Source of the DNA: Nesterenkonia pannonica
Lineage (GTDB): Bacteria; Actinomycetota; Actinomycetes; Actinomycetales; Micrococcaceae
Assembly: GCF_019575955.1 (NCBI RefSeq)
Contig: NZ_CP080575.1
Span: 2,046,001-2,110,000 of the forward strand
DNA length: 64,000 nucleotides
Direction of reading: 5' to 3'
How positions within the stretch are numbered: the stretch's first letter is position 1; each line of letters begins with the position of its first letter. A model generated the notes under the pieces. The model was given only the letters and a program-made list of their open reading frames with translations, ran no database searches and was not told the origin of the DNA. Shown piece after piece: positions 36,025 through 46,791 of the stretch. Position numbers and translations under genes: made by a program.

Positions 36025-37660
36025 TCAGTGTGCGAAGTGCCGGGTGCCGGTGAAGTACATCGTCAGACCGGCGTCCTGGGCAGCGGCGATGACTTCCTCG
36101 TCGCGCTGGGATCCGCCCGGCTGCACCACGGCGGTCACAGCCGGCGGCGATGAGGATTGCCAGCCCGTCGGCGAATGGGAAGAACGCGTCGGATGCGGCC
36201 ACGGCGCCGCGTGCGCGCTCCACACCCTCGCCTCCGAGGGTGTTGGCCCGCTGAACAGCCAGACGGCAGGAGTCGAGCCGGTTGACCTGGCCCATGCCGA
36301 TGCCGACCGCTGCCTGATGCTTGGCCAGCAGGATGGCGTTGGACTTCACCCCGCGCACCGCTCGCCACGAGAAGGCCAGGTCCGTCAGCACCTGCTCCTC
36401 GGCGGCAGGGCCTGCCACCAGCTTCCAGTTCGAGGGGTCGTCGCCGTCTGCGTCGAGAGCGTCGGAGGCTTGGAGAAGCATGCCGCCGGAGATCTGGCGA
36501 TACTCGACCGTCTCCCGGTGGTGGCCCTCGGCCAGCTGCAGCAGCCGGACGTTCTTCTTCTGCCTCAGGATCTCCAGCGCCTCATCTGAGAAGGAGGGCG
36601 CCGCCACCACCTCGGTGAAGACCTCCGATACGGCCTGGGCCATCTCTGCGCTGACCTCTCGGTTCGCGGCGATGACCCCTCCGAAGGCGGAGAGGGGATC
36701 CGTGGCGTGCGCCGCACTGTGGGCGGCAGCGACGCTGTCAGCCTGCGCGATTCCGCACGGGTTGGCGTGCTTGATGATCGCAACAGCAGGACGTGAGAAG
36801 TCGAACGCGGCGCGGACGGCCGCGTCGGCGTCCACGTAGTTGTTGAAGCTCATGGCTTTGCCGTGGAGCACCTGTGCCTGCGCCAGCCCTGGGGCGGCGT
36901 GCGGCTCGGTGTAGACGGCTGTAGGCTGGTGGGAGTTCTCGCCGTACCGCAGGAGGCCACGCGTTCCAGTGCGAGGTAGGCATAGGGCGGGAAGTGTGCC
37001 TTGCGGCGCGATTCGCTGACCACCGGAGGGGCGGGCAGGTCTGCGGCGTCGAAGTCGGTGTCGAACTCCTGGGCCGTCCACCGTGCCACGGCGGTGTCGT
37101 ATGCAGCAGTGTGCGCAAAGGCAAGAGCGGCCAGGCGCTTGCGCTGAGCCAGGGTGAATCCGCCCTGCCCTGCGGCGGCGATCGTCTCCCCATACCTGAG
37201 CGGGTCGACGACGACGGCCACTGAGGCGTGGTTCTTCGCAGCGGCGCGCACCATCGAGGGGCCGCCGATGTCGATCTTTTCAACGATCTCCTGCTCGGAG
37301 GCGTCTGAGGCCGCCGTCTCGGCGAAGGGGTAGAGGTTGGCGATCACCAGATCGATGGGGAGATGCCGTGGCCCTCCAGGGTGCTGACGTGCTCCGGGTT
37401 GCGACGATCGGCGAGGATGCCTCCGTGGATCCGCGGGTGGAGCGTCTTCACCCGCCCGTCGAGCATCTCGGGAATCCGGTGACGTCCTCCACCTGGGTCA
37501 CCGGTATTCCGGCGTCGGCGATGCGGGAGGCCGTGGAGCCGGTGGATACGAGCTCCACACCCGCATCGTGGAGTCCCTGCGCGAGCTCAGTGAGACCTGT
37601 CTTGTCGAAGACGCTGATCAGTGCTCTCCGGATGGGCTGGGTGGTGTCCTTGTCGCTCAT
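36025..37660 (-). CDS. purH: Bifunctional AICAR transformylase/IMP cyclohydrolase
   Basis: Catalyses the last two steps of IMP synthesis. The N-terminal IMP cyclohydrolase domain shows [46 protein letters not shown] and [23 protein letters not shown]; the transformylase domain shows [69 protein letters not shown] and [12 protein letters not shown]. It ends [13 protein letters not shown]. About 545 residues. Frame breaks near 37480, 37355, 36950 and 36140. Confidence 0.94.
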
Positions 37661-37701
37661 GCAACCTCCGCCGTCGTCGTATGCCTGGACCAGCGGACAG
37701 T

Positions 37702-38380
37702 CTAGCCGTCGAACTTATAGCCGAGGCCTCGCACGGTCACCAGAAGCCGAGGCTTGGCGGGGTCGGACTCGATCTTCGAGCGGAGGCGCTTCACATGCAC
37801 GTCCAGGGTCTTGGTGTCTCCCACATAGTCGGAGCCCCACACCCTGTCGATGATCTGCCCGCGGGTCAGCACGCGTCCGGCATTGCGGATGAGGATCTCG
37901 AGGAGCTCGAACTCCTTCAGGGGAAGGCTGACCTTGCGGTAAGCGAGCTCGACGATGTGGCGCTCAATGTCCATGCGCACGGGTCCGGCTGCGATGGTGG
38001 ATGAGCCTTCGAACTCAGGCTCGACGTTGCGCCGCAGGACCGCTCGCACTCGAGCCAGAAGCTCGCGGGAGGAGTAGGGCTTGGTGACGTAGTCGTCGGC
38101 CCCCAGCTCCAGTCCGACCACCTTGTCGATCTCCGAGTCCTTCGCTGTCAGCATGATCACCGGGACGTTCGAACGGAGCCGGATCTGCCTGCACACCTCG
38201 GTGCCGGGCTGGCCGGGAGCTGGAGGTCCAGCAGCACCAGGTCTGCCCCTCGCGGTCGAAGAGATCGACCGCCTCGAGCCCGTCGGCAGCCACCAGTGCG
38301 TCGTAGCCCTCCTTCTCCAGGGTGTATGAGAGGGCGTCCGAGAACGACTCCTCGTCCTCAACGATCAGGATCCTGGTCAC
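37702..38380 (-). CDS. regX3: OmpR-family response regulator RegX3
   Basis: Transcription factor of the phosphate-sensing SenX3-RegX3 pair. Receiver domain: [34 protein letters not shown], then [39 protein letters not shown] (switch Lys in TKPYS). Winged helix: [53 protein letters not shown]. About 225 residues from GTG 38380; frame breaks near 38240 and 38215 remove the phospho-Asp region from a clean reading. Downstream of the kinase on the same strand. Confidence 0.9.
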
Positions 38381-38475
38381 GCGTCTCCTCCTTCGCCGGC
38401 GCGGGGCGCTGCCGGGCTTCTTCGGTGCGATGGTGGGCTCTTCTGCGGTCAGCTCACGCTGCTCCGCGCGGTGGG

Positions 38476-39639
38476 TCAGGGTCTCGTCGACGCCGGTGAG
38501 GCCCTTGAGGGAGTCAGACCTTCGTCGATCTCCGGAAGCCGCACGGTGAAGGTGGATCCCTTGCCCTGCTGGGACCACAGCGACACCTCTCCCCGTGGTT
38601 TCCGATCACGTGCTTGACGATGCTCAGCCCCAGGCCTGTGCCGCCGGTCTGGCGGGACCTGGCCGCATCGACGCGGTAGAAGCGCTCGAAGATTCGCTCC
38701 TGGTTCTCGGGCGCGATGCCCATCCCCTGGTCTGTGATGGCCACCTCGGCGATCCCGTCCGCCGACGCCAGGCCGACCCCACCCGGGTGTTGGGGGCGAG
38801 TACCGAAGCGCGTTGTCGATGAGGTTTCGAACGGCCATGGTCAGCTGCTCCTGGTCGCCGTGGACGCGCCTGGGCAGGTTCCCGCCGACCTTGATCTGGA
38901 TGTGCCGCTCCTCGGCTGTGAGCCGGGAGCGGTCCACGGCTTCGTCGATCACAGCCTGAAGGTCGACGGGCCTGCTAAGCGTGCACCACGTTCTTGCCCT
39001 GCACGCGGGAGAGCTCGATGATGTCCTGCACGAGCGCGGCGAGGCGGACGGACTCCTTGTGCAGGCGCTTGGAGAACCGTCGGACGGCGTCCTCGTCCTC
39101 GGCGGCATCTTCGATGGTTTCGGCGAGCAGGCTGATGGCGCCGACGGGGTCTTCAGCTCGTGGGAGACGTTGGCGACGAAGTCGTTGCGCACCGCCTCGG
39201 TGCGGGAGACCTCAGTGCGGTCGTCGGCGAGGACGAGGATGTACTCGTCGCCCAGGGGTGCGACCCGCAGGTTGGCGACGATGCTGGCTTCGCCCTGCAG
39301 GCCGCGAGGCAGCTCGAGCTGCTCCTCGATGATCACTCCGTCGCCGCGGACCCGTGCGGTGAGGGCCAGGACTTCGCGGTGCACCACGGTGTGGCCGCGG
39401 ACGAGCCCGAAGGCGTATGCGGCGGGGTTGGCCCGGACCACTCCGTCGACGGTGTCGACGACGATGTACCCCAGGCCCAGGGAGGCTAGGACCTCTGTGG
39501 CGTAAGTAGGCATCGAGGGCTCGTCGACGTCCACGTCGGCGGCGCGCTGCCGCTCGGAGACCCGGAATGCGTACATGCACGCAACGCCCAGCGCGACGCC
39601 GACGATCAGCGCTGTAGCCGCAACGAGCAGGGAGTCCAC
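38476..39639 (-). CDS. senX3: Sensor histidine kinase SenX3
   Basis: Membrane kinase of the phosphate system. An N-terminal membrane segment ([22 protein letters not shown], only short loop visible), then a PAS-like domain ([26 protein letters not shown]), HisKA with the phospho-His in [11 protein letters not shown], and an ATPase domain with [11 protein letters not shown] and a G-box. A break at 38974-38980 (GCTAAGC) is where GCTCGC would restore VVHASRPVDLQ. The end is uncertain: the frame closes at 38476, but a shifted frame stays open to the regX3 start with coding-like composition, so the true stop may overlap GTG 38380. Confidence 0.88.
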   Translation of the reverse strand: MDSLLVAATALIVGVALGVACMYAFRVSERQRAADVDVDEPSMPTYATEVLASLGLGYIVVDTVDGVVRANPAAYAFGLVRGHTVVHREVLALTARVRGDGVIIEEQLELPRGLQGEASIVANLRVAPLGDEYILVLADDRTEVSRTEAVRNDFVANVSHELKTPSAPSACSPKPSKMPPRTRTPSDGSPSACTRSPSASPRSCRTSSSSPACRARTWCTLSRPVDLQAVIDEAVDRSRLTAEERHIQIKVGGNLPRRVHGDQEQLTMAVRNLIDNALRYSPPTPGWGRPGVGGRDRRGGHHRPGDGHRAREPGANLRALLPRRCGQVPPDRRHRPGAEHRQARDRKPRGEVSLWSQQGKGSTFTVRLPEIDEGLTPSRASPASTRP

Positions 39640-39701
39640 AACGTCCCAGCTTAGGGCCCCGCCGGAGCCTGTGCTGTCCGCGTGTCGCCGCGCAGACAGA
39701 T

Positions 39702-39719
39702 GTTCACCAGAAGTTCACC
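39702..39719. promoter_or_regulatory. PHO box between senX3 and phoU
   Basis: Two direct copies of GTTCACC start 11 bp apart (39702-39708 and 39713-39719), which is the arrangement of the actinobacterial PHO box bound by PhoP/RegX3-type regulators. It lies 63 bp upstream of senX3 on one strand and 93 bp upstream of phoU on the other, so it can serve both. Confidence 0.75.
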
Positions 39720-39811
39720 TCTGCGTCAGCCGCCATCCTGAGCCGTGTCACCTGGGGCGACCACTGTGGACAGGCACCCCGTTGAACGCAGGCCAATAAG
39801 GACATGACTCG

Positions 39812-40459
39812 ATGCGCAAGCTCTTCCAGGAAGACCTCCACAATCTCGGCGACAAGCTGCATGAGGTGGTGGTCCTGGTCCATCAGGCGATGGGCAAGGC
39901 CTATCGGGCATTCGAGACCGCGAACGTGCACTTGGCTGAGGAGGTGATCGCCGACGACGTGCAGATCGACAGACTCCAGGCCATGCTGGATGAGAAGGCG
40001 GTCGAGCTGCTGGCGCTCCAGGGGCCGGTGGCGTCGGATCTTCGGCTGGTGGTGGGTGCGCTGCGCATGTCCACCTCGATGGAGCGCATGGGCGATCTGG
40101 CGCGGCACATCGCCCAGCTTGTTCGTCTGCGATACCCCGAGCACGTCGCTGAGCACTCGCTGCGGCGCGTGTACCAGGAGATGGCAGAGAAGGACATTCT
40201 GATTGCGAAGAAGCTCGTGGAGCTGCTCCTGACCCGGGACCCTCAGCTCATCAGCGAGATCGAGTCGCTCAATGAGCAGATCAACGACCTGCACGCCGGA
40301 GTCTTCATCACGATCGCTGGAGACCAGTGGACGGCAGGCGGGGCCGCCAGCGCCGATGCTGCGCTGACGTCGCGCTACTTCGAACGGTTCGCCGACCACG
40401 GCGTGTCCGTGGCGCGCAAGGTCGGCTACCTGCACACGGGCGAGCTCAACGCCCGATAG
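39812..40459 (+). CDS. phoU: Phosphate signalling protein PhoU
   Basis: Negative regulator of the Pho response that links the Pst transporter to the sensor kinase. 215 residues, intact. Two three-helix PhoU domains: [30 protein letters not shown], with metal-site-like [26 protein letters not shown], and a second with [23 protein letters not shown]. The E-R-x-G-D and E-R-F-A-D-H patterns are the expected metal-cluster motifs. Divergent from senX3 with a PHO box between. Confidence 0.94.
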   Translation: MRKLFQEDLHNLGDKLHEVVVLVHQAMGKAYRAFETANVHLAEEVIADDVQIDRLQAMLDEKAVELLALQGPVASDLRLVVGALRMSTSMERMGDLARHIAQLVRLRYPEHVAEHSLRRVYQEMAEKDILIAKKLVELLLTRDPQLISEIESLNEQINDLHAGVFITIAGDQWTAGGAASADAALTSRYFERFADHGVSVARKVGYLHTGELNAR

Positions 40460-40491
40460 GGCCGCTTACCGCCGAGCAGGCGGTCCTATCG
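40454..40491. terminator. Bidirectional hairpin between phoU and gpm
   Basis: CGATAGGGCCGC and GCGGTCCTATCG pair with one mismatch around a loop of about 14 bases. The hairpin spans the end of phoU and lies 8 bp from the stop of the convergent mutase gene, so it can end both transcripts. Confidence 0.65.
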
Positions 40492-40498
40492 GCTCCGA

Positions 40499-41240
40499 CT
40501 ATTTCTTGCCCTGGTTCGCGACCGCCTGGATCGCGTCCTTCGCGGCGTCGGGGTCCAGGTAGGTGCCGCCGGCAGTCACGGGGCTGAGGCTTTCGTCCAG
40601 CTCGTAGTGCAGGGGGATGCCGGTGGGGATGTTCACTCCTGCGATGTCCTCGTCGCTGATGCCGTCGAGGTACTTCACCAGGGCCCTGAGCGAGTTGCCG
40701 TGCGCGGCGAGCAGAACCGTCTTGCCAGCCTTGAGGTCTGGAACCACCGACTCCTCCCAGTAGGGCAGGAAGCGGTCGACGACGTCGGCGAGGCACTCCG
40801 TCCTGGGCGGGGACTGGAGGTCGGCGTAGCGCGGATCCCCGCCTGCGAGTAAGGGTCTGCGTCGTCGATCTCAGGGGCGGGGTGTCGAAGGAGCGGCGCC
40901 ACATCATGAACTGCTCGTCGCCGTAGGTCTCGCGGATCTCGGCTTTGTCCTTGCCTTGGAGGGCACCGTAGTGACGCTCGTTGAGGCGCCAGTCCCGCTT
41001 CACCGGGATCCACAGCCGGTCCGCCGCCTCGAGAGCGAGGTGGGAGGTGGTGATGGCCCGCTGGAGCAGCGAGGTGTGGACGACGTCCGGGAGAAGGTCG
41101 TTCTCGGCCAGCAGCTCTCCGCCGCGTGAAGCCTCGGCGCGGCCGGTGTCGGTGAGCTTCACATCAACCCAGCCGGTGAAGAGGTTCTTCTCGTTCCACT
41201 CTGACTGGCCGTGGCGCAGCAGAATCAGGTTGTAGGCCAT
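40499..41240 (-). CDS. gpmA: 2,3-bisphosphoglycerate-dependent phosphoglycerate mutase
   Basis: Glycolytic enzyme of the histidine-phosphatase fold. [34 protein letters not shown] carries the RHG phospho-His; [17 protein letters not shown] and [22 protein letters not shown] the second His. The C-terminus ends [22 protein letters not shown]. About 247 residues. Frame breaks near 40875 and 40800. In many actinobacteria gpm lies beside senX3-regX3, as it does here with phoU between. Confidence 0.94.
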
Positions 41241-41283
41241 TGCGAGGGCTCCTTGCCGTTCGAGGGTTTCGGGGCGCGCCCGA

Positions 41284-41616
41284 TCAGGACACTTCCGGGT
41301 TGACGTCTGCCAGATAGACGGTGGCCATCACCGCTGCAGCCACTGGGAACAGCAGTGTGAAGGGGCCGAAGCCCAGCAGGCCCAGCAGCGCGAGCAGGCA
41401 GGCGCCGCCGGTCATGGCGAGCCAGAACTGTTTGGTGCGTTTGAACGCGATCTCGAATCGCTGGGAGTCCTTGCTCAGGCATTTGACCAGCGCCGCGATC
41501 GCCACCACGAGGATGACGAGGGCGAAGAGCTGGTAGAGCAGGCCTTGGATGGTCGTCACCCAGATCCACACGGGGGCGACGGCGAGCTGGCTTGTCAGCG
41601 CGAGGGCATCAGTCAT
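41284..41616 (-). CDS. DUF2516-family membrane protein
   Basis: 110 residues, open throughout, starting at ATG 41616 ([10 protein letters not shown]). Helices at [29 protein letters not shown] and a double hydrophobic block [20 protein letters not shown] and [19 protein letters not shown] match the small actinobacterial DUF2516 family. Function unknown. Divergent from tmk with about 50 bp between. Confidence 0.78.
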   Translation of the reverse strand: MTDALALTSQLAVAPVWIWVTTIQGLLYQLFALVILVVAIAALVKCLSKDSQRFEIAFKRTKQFWLAMTGGACLLALLGLLGFGPFTLLFPVAAAVMATVYLADVNPEVS

Positions 41617-41667
41617 GATGGGGCCTATCCTATCCATGCCTGAGGCGACGGCGGATAGGCTGTCCGC

Positions 41668-42333
41668 GTGACGGACATTCCCCCACTTCTTCCGCACCGG
41701 CGCGCCCGGGCCTATTTCTCGCATTCGAAGGCGGAGAGGGCGCAGGCAAGAGCACCCAGGTCGGCCTGCTGCGCGAATGGCTGTCCGCAGTAAGCCGTGA
41801 CGTGATTGTGACGCGCGAGCCCGGGGCACTGACATCGGCGAGCGCGTCCGGACCATCCTTCTGGAGCACGGGCAGGGTGAGGTCGATCCGCGCACCGAGG
41901 CGCTGCTGTTCGCAGCCTCGCGCGCCGCGCACGTGGTCCAGAAGATCCGCCCGGCGATCGAGGCCGGGCAGGTCGTGGTGTCTGACCGGTTCGTGGACTC
42001 CTCGTTGGCCTACCAGGGCGCCGGACGTGAGCTGGGCGTCGAAGCCGTCGCGGACCTCAACGACTGGGCCACCGAGGGCATGGTGCCGGATCTGACCGTG
42101 CTGCTCGATGTGGCGCCCGCGATCTCCAAGGCCCGCCGTGAGGCGCGGGATCTGGGCGCGCCGGGGACCGCATCGAGTCTGCAGAGGAGACGTTCCACGC
42201 ACGGCTTAGGGACGCGTTCCTGGGCCGGGCCGCCCAGGCGCCGGAGCGCTATCTGGTGCTGGATGGGACGCTTCCCGCACCTGAGGTGCACGCGCGGATC
42301 CGCGAGGCGCTGGAGCCGATGCTGAATGTCTGA
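41668..42333 (+). CDS. tmk: Thymidylate kinase
   Basis: Phosphorylates dTMP to dTDP. P-loop LFLAFEGGEGAGKSTQ at about residue 22, DR-motif region VVVSDRFVDSSLAYQGAGRELG, a REPG-type motif (VTREPG) and LTVLLDV. About 222 residues. Start GTG 41668 (MTDIPPLLPHRR); an ATG at 41639 is in another frame. Three frame breaks (41712, 41825, 42165). Overlaps holB by 8 bp, the normal tmk-holB arrangement. Confidence 0.9.
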
Positions 42334-43509
42334 GCAGGTGGAGGCCGACGCCCCGTCCTCAGGCGTCTTCGGCGAGCTGGTGGGGCAGGAGAAGGTGGTG
42401 GAGCAGCTGCAGACGGCTGTGGCTTCGACGCCTGCGCACGCCTGGCTCTTCACGGGCCCGCCCGGCTCGGGCCGGTCCAATGCGGCGCGCGCCTTCGCGG
42501 CCGCCCTGAACTGCGAGGCCGGTGACGGCTGCGGAGCCTGCCGGACCTGCGAGCTGATTCTGAGCGGCACGCACCCTGCGGTGTCCATGGTCTCGACGGA
42601 GAACGTCACCTACCGCATCGAGGATGTCCGTGAGCTGGTCACGACTGCCCAGGACCGGCCCCAGGGCGCCGAGTGGCGAGTGATTGTCATTGAGGATGCC
42701 GATCGGATGACGGAGCGGGCGACGAACGTGCTCCTGAAGGCGATCGAGGAGCCTCCGCCGCGTACGATCTGGGTGCTGTGCGCCCCCTCCCCGCGGATGT
42801 GCTCATCACCATCCGTTCGAGGTGCCACTGGTCAGTCTGCGCATTCCTCCGGCTGAGGCGGTGGCTCAGCTGCTGATCGAGCGGGATGGGCTGAATCCCG
42901 AGCAGGCGGCTTTCGCGGCTCGGGTGTCCCAGAACCATGTGGGCGTCGCGCGTTTACTGGCGCGTGATCCTGAGGCCCGCCGACGCCGGGAGCATGTGGT
43001 CTCCTGCCCCTTCGGGTCGGCAGCGCCTCCACTGCTGTGCTCGCGGCGGGCGAGCTGGTCAGCATCGCCCAGACGGAGGCGGAGGCCGAGTCGGATGCGC
43101 GGCTGAGCGATGAGACGGCGTCTCTGCGCCGCTCTCTGGGCTTGGATCCGGAGGAGAAGGTCCCGCCGAAGCTGCGCGGACAGTTCAAGCGGCTCGAGGA
43201 GGACTCCACGCGCCGCGCGAAGCGGTCCGTCCATGATGCGCTGGACCGAACCCTGATTGATCTGACGGCTGTGTTCCGCGATGTCCTTGCGGTGAAGCTG
43301 GGCGGGGAGAACGGTGCGATGGAGCTGATCAATGATCATCTTCGTGAGCAGCTCATCGACTATGCCGATCGGCTCACCCCGGAGCAGACTCTCGAGTGCC
43401 TCGAGGCGCTGAACGCGGCTCGCGACCGCATCAGCAGGAACGTTCCCCGCAGCTGGCGATGGAGGCCATGATGATGCAGCTCATCCCACGAAAGGCCTCG
43501 AATGCCTGA
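42326..43509 (+). CDS. holB: DNA polymerase III subunit delta prime
   Basis: Clamp-loader ATPase-like subunit. GQEKVVEQLQTAVAS, then WLFTGPPGSGRSNAARAFAAALNC (P-loop variant), the zinc module CEAGDGCGACRTCELILSGTHP, and IRRIEDVRELVTTAQDRPQGAEWRVIVIEDADRMTERATNVLLKAIEEPPPRT all fit. The C-terminal domain contains GLDPEEKVPPKLRGQFKRLEEDS. The true end is 43509 (MQLIPRKASNA) after a frameshift near 43447. Breaks also near 42785 and 43020. Overlaps the next gene by 8 bp. Confidence 0.9.
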
Positions 43510-45094
43510 GCTTCACTCCCGAGCGGCACGGTGGACGGTTCCCCTGGTCGTGGCGGCTCTGGGCCTCTCAGCCTGCGCAGAGCCGGAGGACGACGCCGCT
43601 AAGCGAATCCACCGCGGAGACGCCGCCTGCTGCTGAAGATGCGCCCGAGTCTGCCCAGGACGCGCAGGGGACGGGGAGGACGACGAGCGCCTCGCGGACT
43701 TCTACGCCCAGGAGCCGGACTGGGAGGACTGCGCGGCCGCGATGCAGTGCACAGACATCACCGTCCCCGTCGACTACGAGGATCCGGAGGGCGACACGCT
43801 GGAGATCGCCCTCATCGCCGACTCCGTCTCCCCTGACGACGATTTCGTCCTGACCAATCCGGGCGGGCCGGGCGAGTCGGGCGTGGACATGGTCGGTGAG
43901 CAGCTCAACGGCATCGTGAGCGCGGAGGTGCGGGAGGAGCTGAACATTGTCGGCTTCGACCCCCGCGGGGTCCACCGGTCGGACGGCGTGGAATGCATGA
44001 CCGACGAAGAGATGGACGCCTACCGGGAGGAGGAGGCGGACCCTGAGACGAATCCGGATGAGGAGTTCGCTCAGGCGCAGGAGCAGGCGGAGGAGCTCGG
44101 GGCGCAGTGCGCCGAACGCACCGGTGAGCTGCTGGGCCACGTCGACACGTTCTCGGCTGCCCGCGATATGGACATCATTCGAGGCGCCCTGGGCCAGGAC
44201 GAGCTGCACTATATGGGCTTCTCGTATGGGACGAAGCTGGGCATGGCTTACGCGGAGCTGTTCCCGGAGCTCGTGGGCCGCTTCGCTCTGGACGCGATGA
44301 TGGATGTGACCAACGGCGCCCACGATCTGACTGTTGCCCAGGCGGTGGGCTTCGAGGAGGCGCTGCGGGGCTTCGCGGAATGGTGCGCTGCGGAGGCGGA
44401 GTGCACGGTCGCGGAGACCCCGGACGAGGTGGTGGAGACGGTGCGGCAGCTGTTCGCCCAGGTGGATGAGCAGCCGGTGACGGTGGAGCCTGCGGGTCGG
44501 ACCCTGAACGTCTCGATGCTGGTGAGCGGCTTCATCACCCCGATGTACTCGCCGGAGGGGTGGGAGTTCCTCGCTGAGGCGCTGACGCTGGCGCTGGAGG
44601 AGGGCGACTACTACGGGTTCATGTTCTGGGCTGATCAGCAGGCAGGACGGGCGCCGTCGGGTGAGTACGAGTGGATGTCGTCGTGGGCCTTCCGCTCAGT
44701 CATGTGCTTGGACTACAGCATGGCCTCTGACCAGGAGAGCATCGAGGCCGAGTTCGAGGAGCTCACGGAGCGCGCACCCACGTTCGGGCCTTACCTGGGC
44801 CACTCCGGGGTGCTGTGCGCTGAGTGGCCCCATGAGCCTGTCTCGGACGGCTGGGAGCCGGGATCCATTGCGGATCAGGAGCTGCCGCCGATGCTGATGG
44901 TGGGCACCACGGGTGACCCCGCCACTCCGGTGCAGTGGGCTGAGAGCATGCACGACGCGGTGCCCAGCTCGTCGCTGATCGTCTACGAGGGTGAGGGACA
45001 CGTCGCATACCGGCCGGGCAATGACTGCGTGACCGATCTGGTGGACGCGTGGCTGGTCGACGGTGAGCTCGAGGAGGGCCGCTTCACCTGCTGA
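43502..45094 (+). CDS. Secreted alpha/beta hydrolase, tripeptidyl aminopeptidase (TAP) type
   Basis: Exported lipoprotein peptidase or esterase of about 530 residues. Lipoprotein signal VPLVVAALGLSAC, an acidic linker, then the hydrolase domain: LTNPGGPGESGVDM (oxyanion region), LNIVGFDPRGVHRSD, nucleophile elbow MGFSYGTKLGMAYAE, catalytic Asp in MVGTTGDPATPVQWA and His in YEGEGHVAYRPGN. The TAP-like C-terminal domain is present. Breaks: GCTAAGC at 43598-43604 for GCTCGC, and a missing G near 43670. Overlaps the holB end; unrelated in function. Confidence 0.88.
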
Positions 45095-45165
45095 TCAGGC
45101 AGAACGTGCGTTCATCAAGAGGTCGTGCGACCGTCCGCCCCGTGGACCTACCGCTCCTGAAATTC

Positions 45166-45182
45166 TTCTACAACCTGTAGAA
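45166..45182. promoter_or_regulatory. 17-bp palindrome upstream of usp
   Basis: A perfect 7-3-7 inverted repeat, TTCTACA-ACC-TGTAGAA, ends 18 bp before a strong -10 (TAGAAT, 45201-45206) and so covers the -35 region of the stress-protein gene. The arms are identical to those of the palindrome upstream of sdhC at 10619-10635. Confidence 0.65.
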
Positions 45183-45290
45183 AAGTGATCTGCGTCGCAT
45201 TAGAATGGGTATTGCCGGTACGGCGACGCTGCCTCGAGGGAGGGGCATGTCCGCTGTTTGCGCACTTAGCCCCGAGCCGCAGGAGGAAGC

Positions 45291-46301
45291 ATGAGCAATT
45301 CGGAGACCGGCACACAGTCCGGCATCACGTCGTACGGTCTGGACGATCGACCACTGGGGTTCTGGTCGGGTTCGACGGGTCCGAGCAGGCCAGGCTTGCT
45401 CTGCACTACGCCGCCCGCGCAGCCCAGCGGCGCAATGCTCCGCTGACCGTGGTGCACGCGTTCAAGCTGCCCTCGGCCATCTACACCACTCTGCCTGCCA
45501 TCCCTGAGGTCCCTGAGGACAGCGCCACCCGCAAGGCCGCTCAAGAGACTCTCGGCCAGGCCCGCGACTACCTCGAGGAGTACCCGGGAGAGGTGACCTA
45601 TCGCGCCGAGCACGGGGACGCGGTAGGCATCCTCGTGGAGCTGTCCTCCTCGGCCCACCTCGTCGTCCTCGGCGGACGCGGACGGGGCGGCTTCCTGGGG
45701 CGCATTCTCGGCTCCGTCTCCTCGGCCGTGCCGGGCCACGCCCACACGCCCACCGTCGTGGTGCCGAAGTCCTACGCCGAGACGGTGAAGGACCTGGACG
45801 ACCCCTTCGCGCCCATGAAGGACGAAAGCGCACCGGTGGTGGTCGGACTCGACGGCTCGAAGCAGTCGCGCGTCGCAGCCCTGCAGGCCGCCGAGGCGGC
45901 TGATGCCCGTCGCAGTGGCTGCACATGATCCTCACCCTGCCGCCTCTGGGCGACACCCTGGAGTGGTACCCAGGTGTGGGCCCCAGCGACAGCACCTCCG
46001 TGCAGCGTCGGGTGAATGAGCTGAAGAAGCACATGGAGCGCGAGGCTGAGTGGATCCGCGGCCACTTCCCGCACCTGGAGGTCACCGTCGGCGTGGAGTC
46101 AGGCACCCCTGTGGGCACCCTGGCGCTCGCCAGCGAGAGGCCCAGCTGACGGTGGTCGGCACACGCGGCCGCGGCGCGGTGGCCAGCACGCTGATGGGCT
46201 CCACGTCACGAGGTGTGCTGCTGGCCGCGCAGGGCCCGGTCATGGTGGTGCCGGAAATGGACGACGAGCGGCTTTCAGACCAGCCGACGTCCGCCCTCTG
46301 A
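45291..46301 (+). CDS. Universal stress protein, two UspA domains
   Basis: Cytoplasmic tandem-domain universal stress protein (about 336 residues), the form found in mycobacterial dormancy regulons. Domain 1: [36 protein letters not shown] and [36 protein letters not shown], with the ATP-binding GxxGxGG(9)GS pattern. Domain 2: [24 protein letters not shown] and [36 protein letters not shown]. Start ATG 45291 with AGGAGGA eight bases upstream. Breaks near 45350, 45915 and 46140. Preceded by the palindrome at 45166; a weak dormancy-box-like sequence at 45143 is not convincing. Confidence 0.9.
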
Positions 46302-46322
46302 GGCGCCGCCCAGCCCTGATGA

Positions 46323-46373
46323 GCGAAAGTGCCGCGTGGTGAGCTAGGATGATTCACCGCGCGGCGCTTTCGC
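46323..46373 (+). other. Long hairpin between usp and tRNA-Thr
   Basis: GCGAAAG-T-GCCGCG-T-GGTGA and TCACC-G-CGCGGC-G-CTTTCGC pair over 20 positions with only two T/G (U.G) pairs, around an 11-base loop GCTAGGATGAT. No T tract follows, so it is not a classical terminator. It ends 8 bp before the tRNA, and could be a processing signal, a terminator for usp, or overlap the tRNA promoter. Confidence 0.55.
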
Positions 46374-46381
46374 GTCCGCAG

Positions 46382-46457
46382 GCCTCCATAGCTCAGCTGG
46401 TAGAGCGTTCCACTCGTAATGGAAAGGTCACCGGTTCAAATCCGGTTGGAGGCTCCA
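46382..46457 (+). tRNA. tRNA-Thr (anticodon CGT)
   Basis: A full cloverleaf: acceptor GCCTCCA/TGGAGGC, D-arm GCTC...GAGC, anticodon arm TTCCA-CTCGTAA-TGGAA with anticodon CGT (codon ACG, threonine), T-arm ACCGG-TTCAAAT-CCGGT, discriminator T, and an encoded CCA at 46455-46457. No integrase gene or duplicated 3' end was seen nearby. Confidence 0.95.
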
Positions 46458-46496
46458 CCTGGGCCTGCGCAATGAGCCGGAAACGCAGGTCAATCG

Positions 46497-46636
46497 CTAG
46501 AGCTCAGTAGTGATCACTGCGCCTGGACCGTTGTCATGCTCGTCCTGGACCAGGGCCAATAAGACAGCCCCGACCATGTGATGACTGCCCCAGGACACTG
46601 CAGCTCGTCGAGCATGCTGCGTCGCGGATCAGCCAT
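46497..46636 (-). CDS. Possible small ORF downstream of tRNA-Thr
   Basis: A short reading from ATG 46636 (MADPRRSMLDELQ) to a stop at 46497 that needs one frame correction near 46600; the second half reads HHMVGAVLLALVQDEHDNGPGAV. Around 46 residues with a plausible hydrophobic stretch. No family recognised. It may be noise; I keep it because the composition after the shift looks coding. The stretch 46637-46790 holds only a weak hairpin (46659-46681). Confidence 0.25.
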
Positions 46637-46791
46637 GGTTTCTCTCAGGTATGAGAAAGGCCTCACCGGACAGTGAAGGCCCTCTGCCGTTGGGTTCGCA
46701 TATAGGTGGCCCGCAGGCGTATCAATCGACCGGCAATGCGCGTAGCGTTGAAAGTGACTCACTGGCCGCTAATGTCGATCGGAGCTGTCGA

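Noticed and set aside
42326..43509. Programmed frameshifting in holB
   Set aside because: Breaks lie in simple homopolymers without slippery heptamers, and similar breaks occur in almost every gene.
45143..45156. TGGACCTACCGCTC as a DosR-like box for the first usp
   Set aside because: Three of ten fixed positions differ from GGGACnnnnGnCCC, so it is no better than chance.
46382..46457. tRNA-Thr as a prophage or island attachment site
   Set aside because: No integrase and no second copy of the tRNA 3' end were seen in the window.
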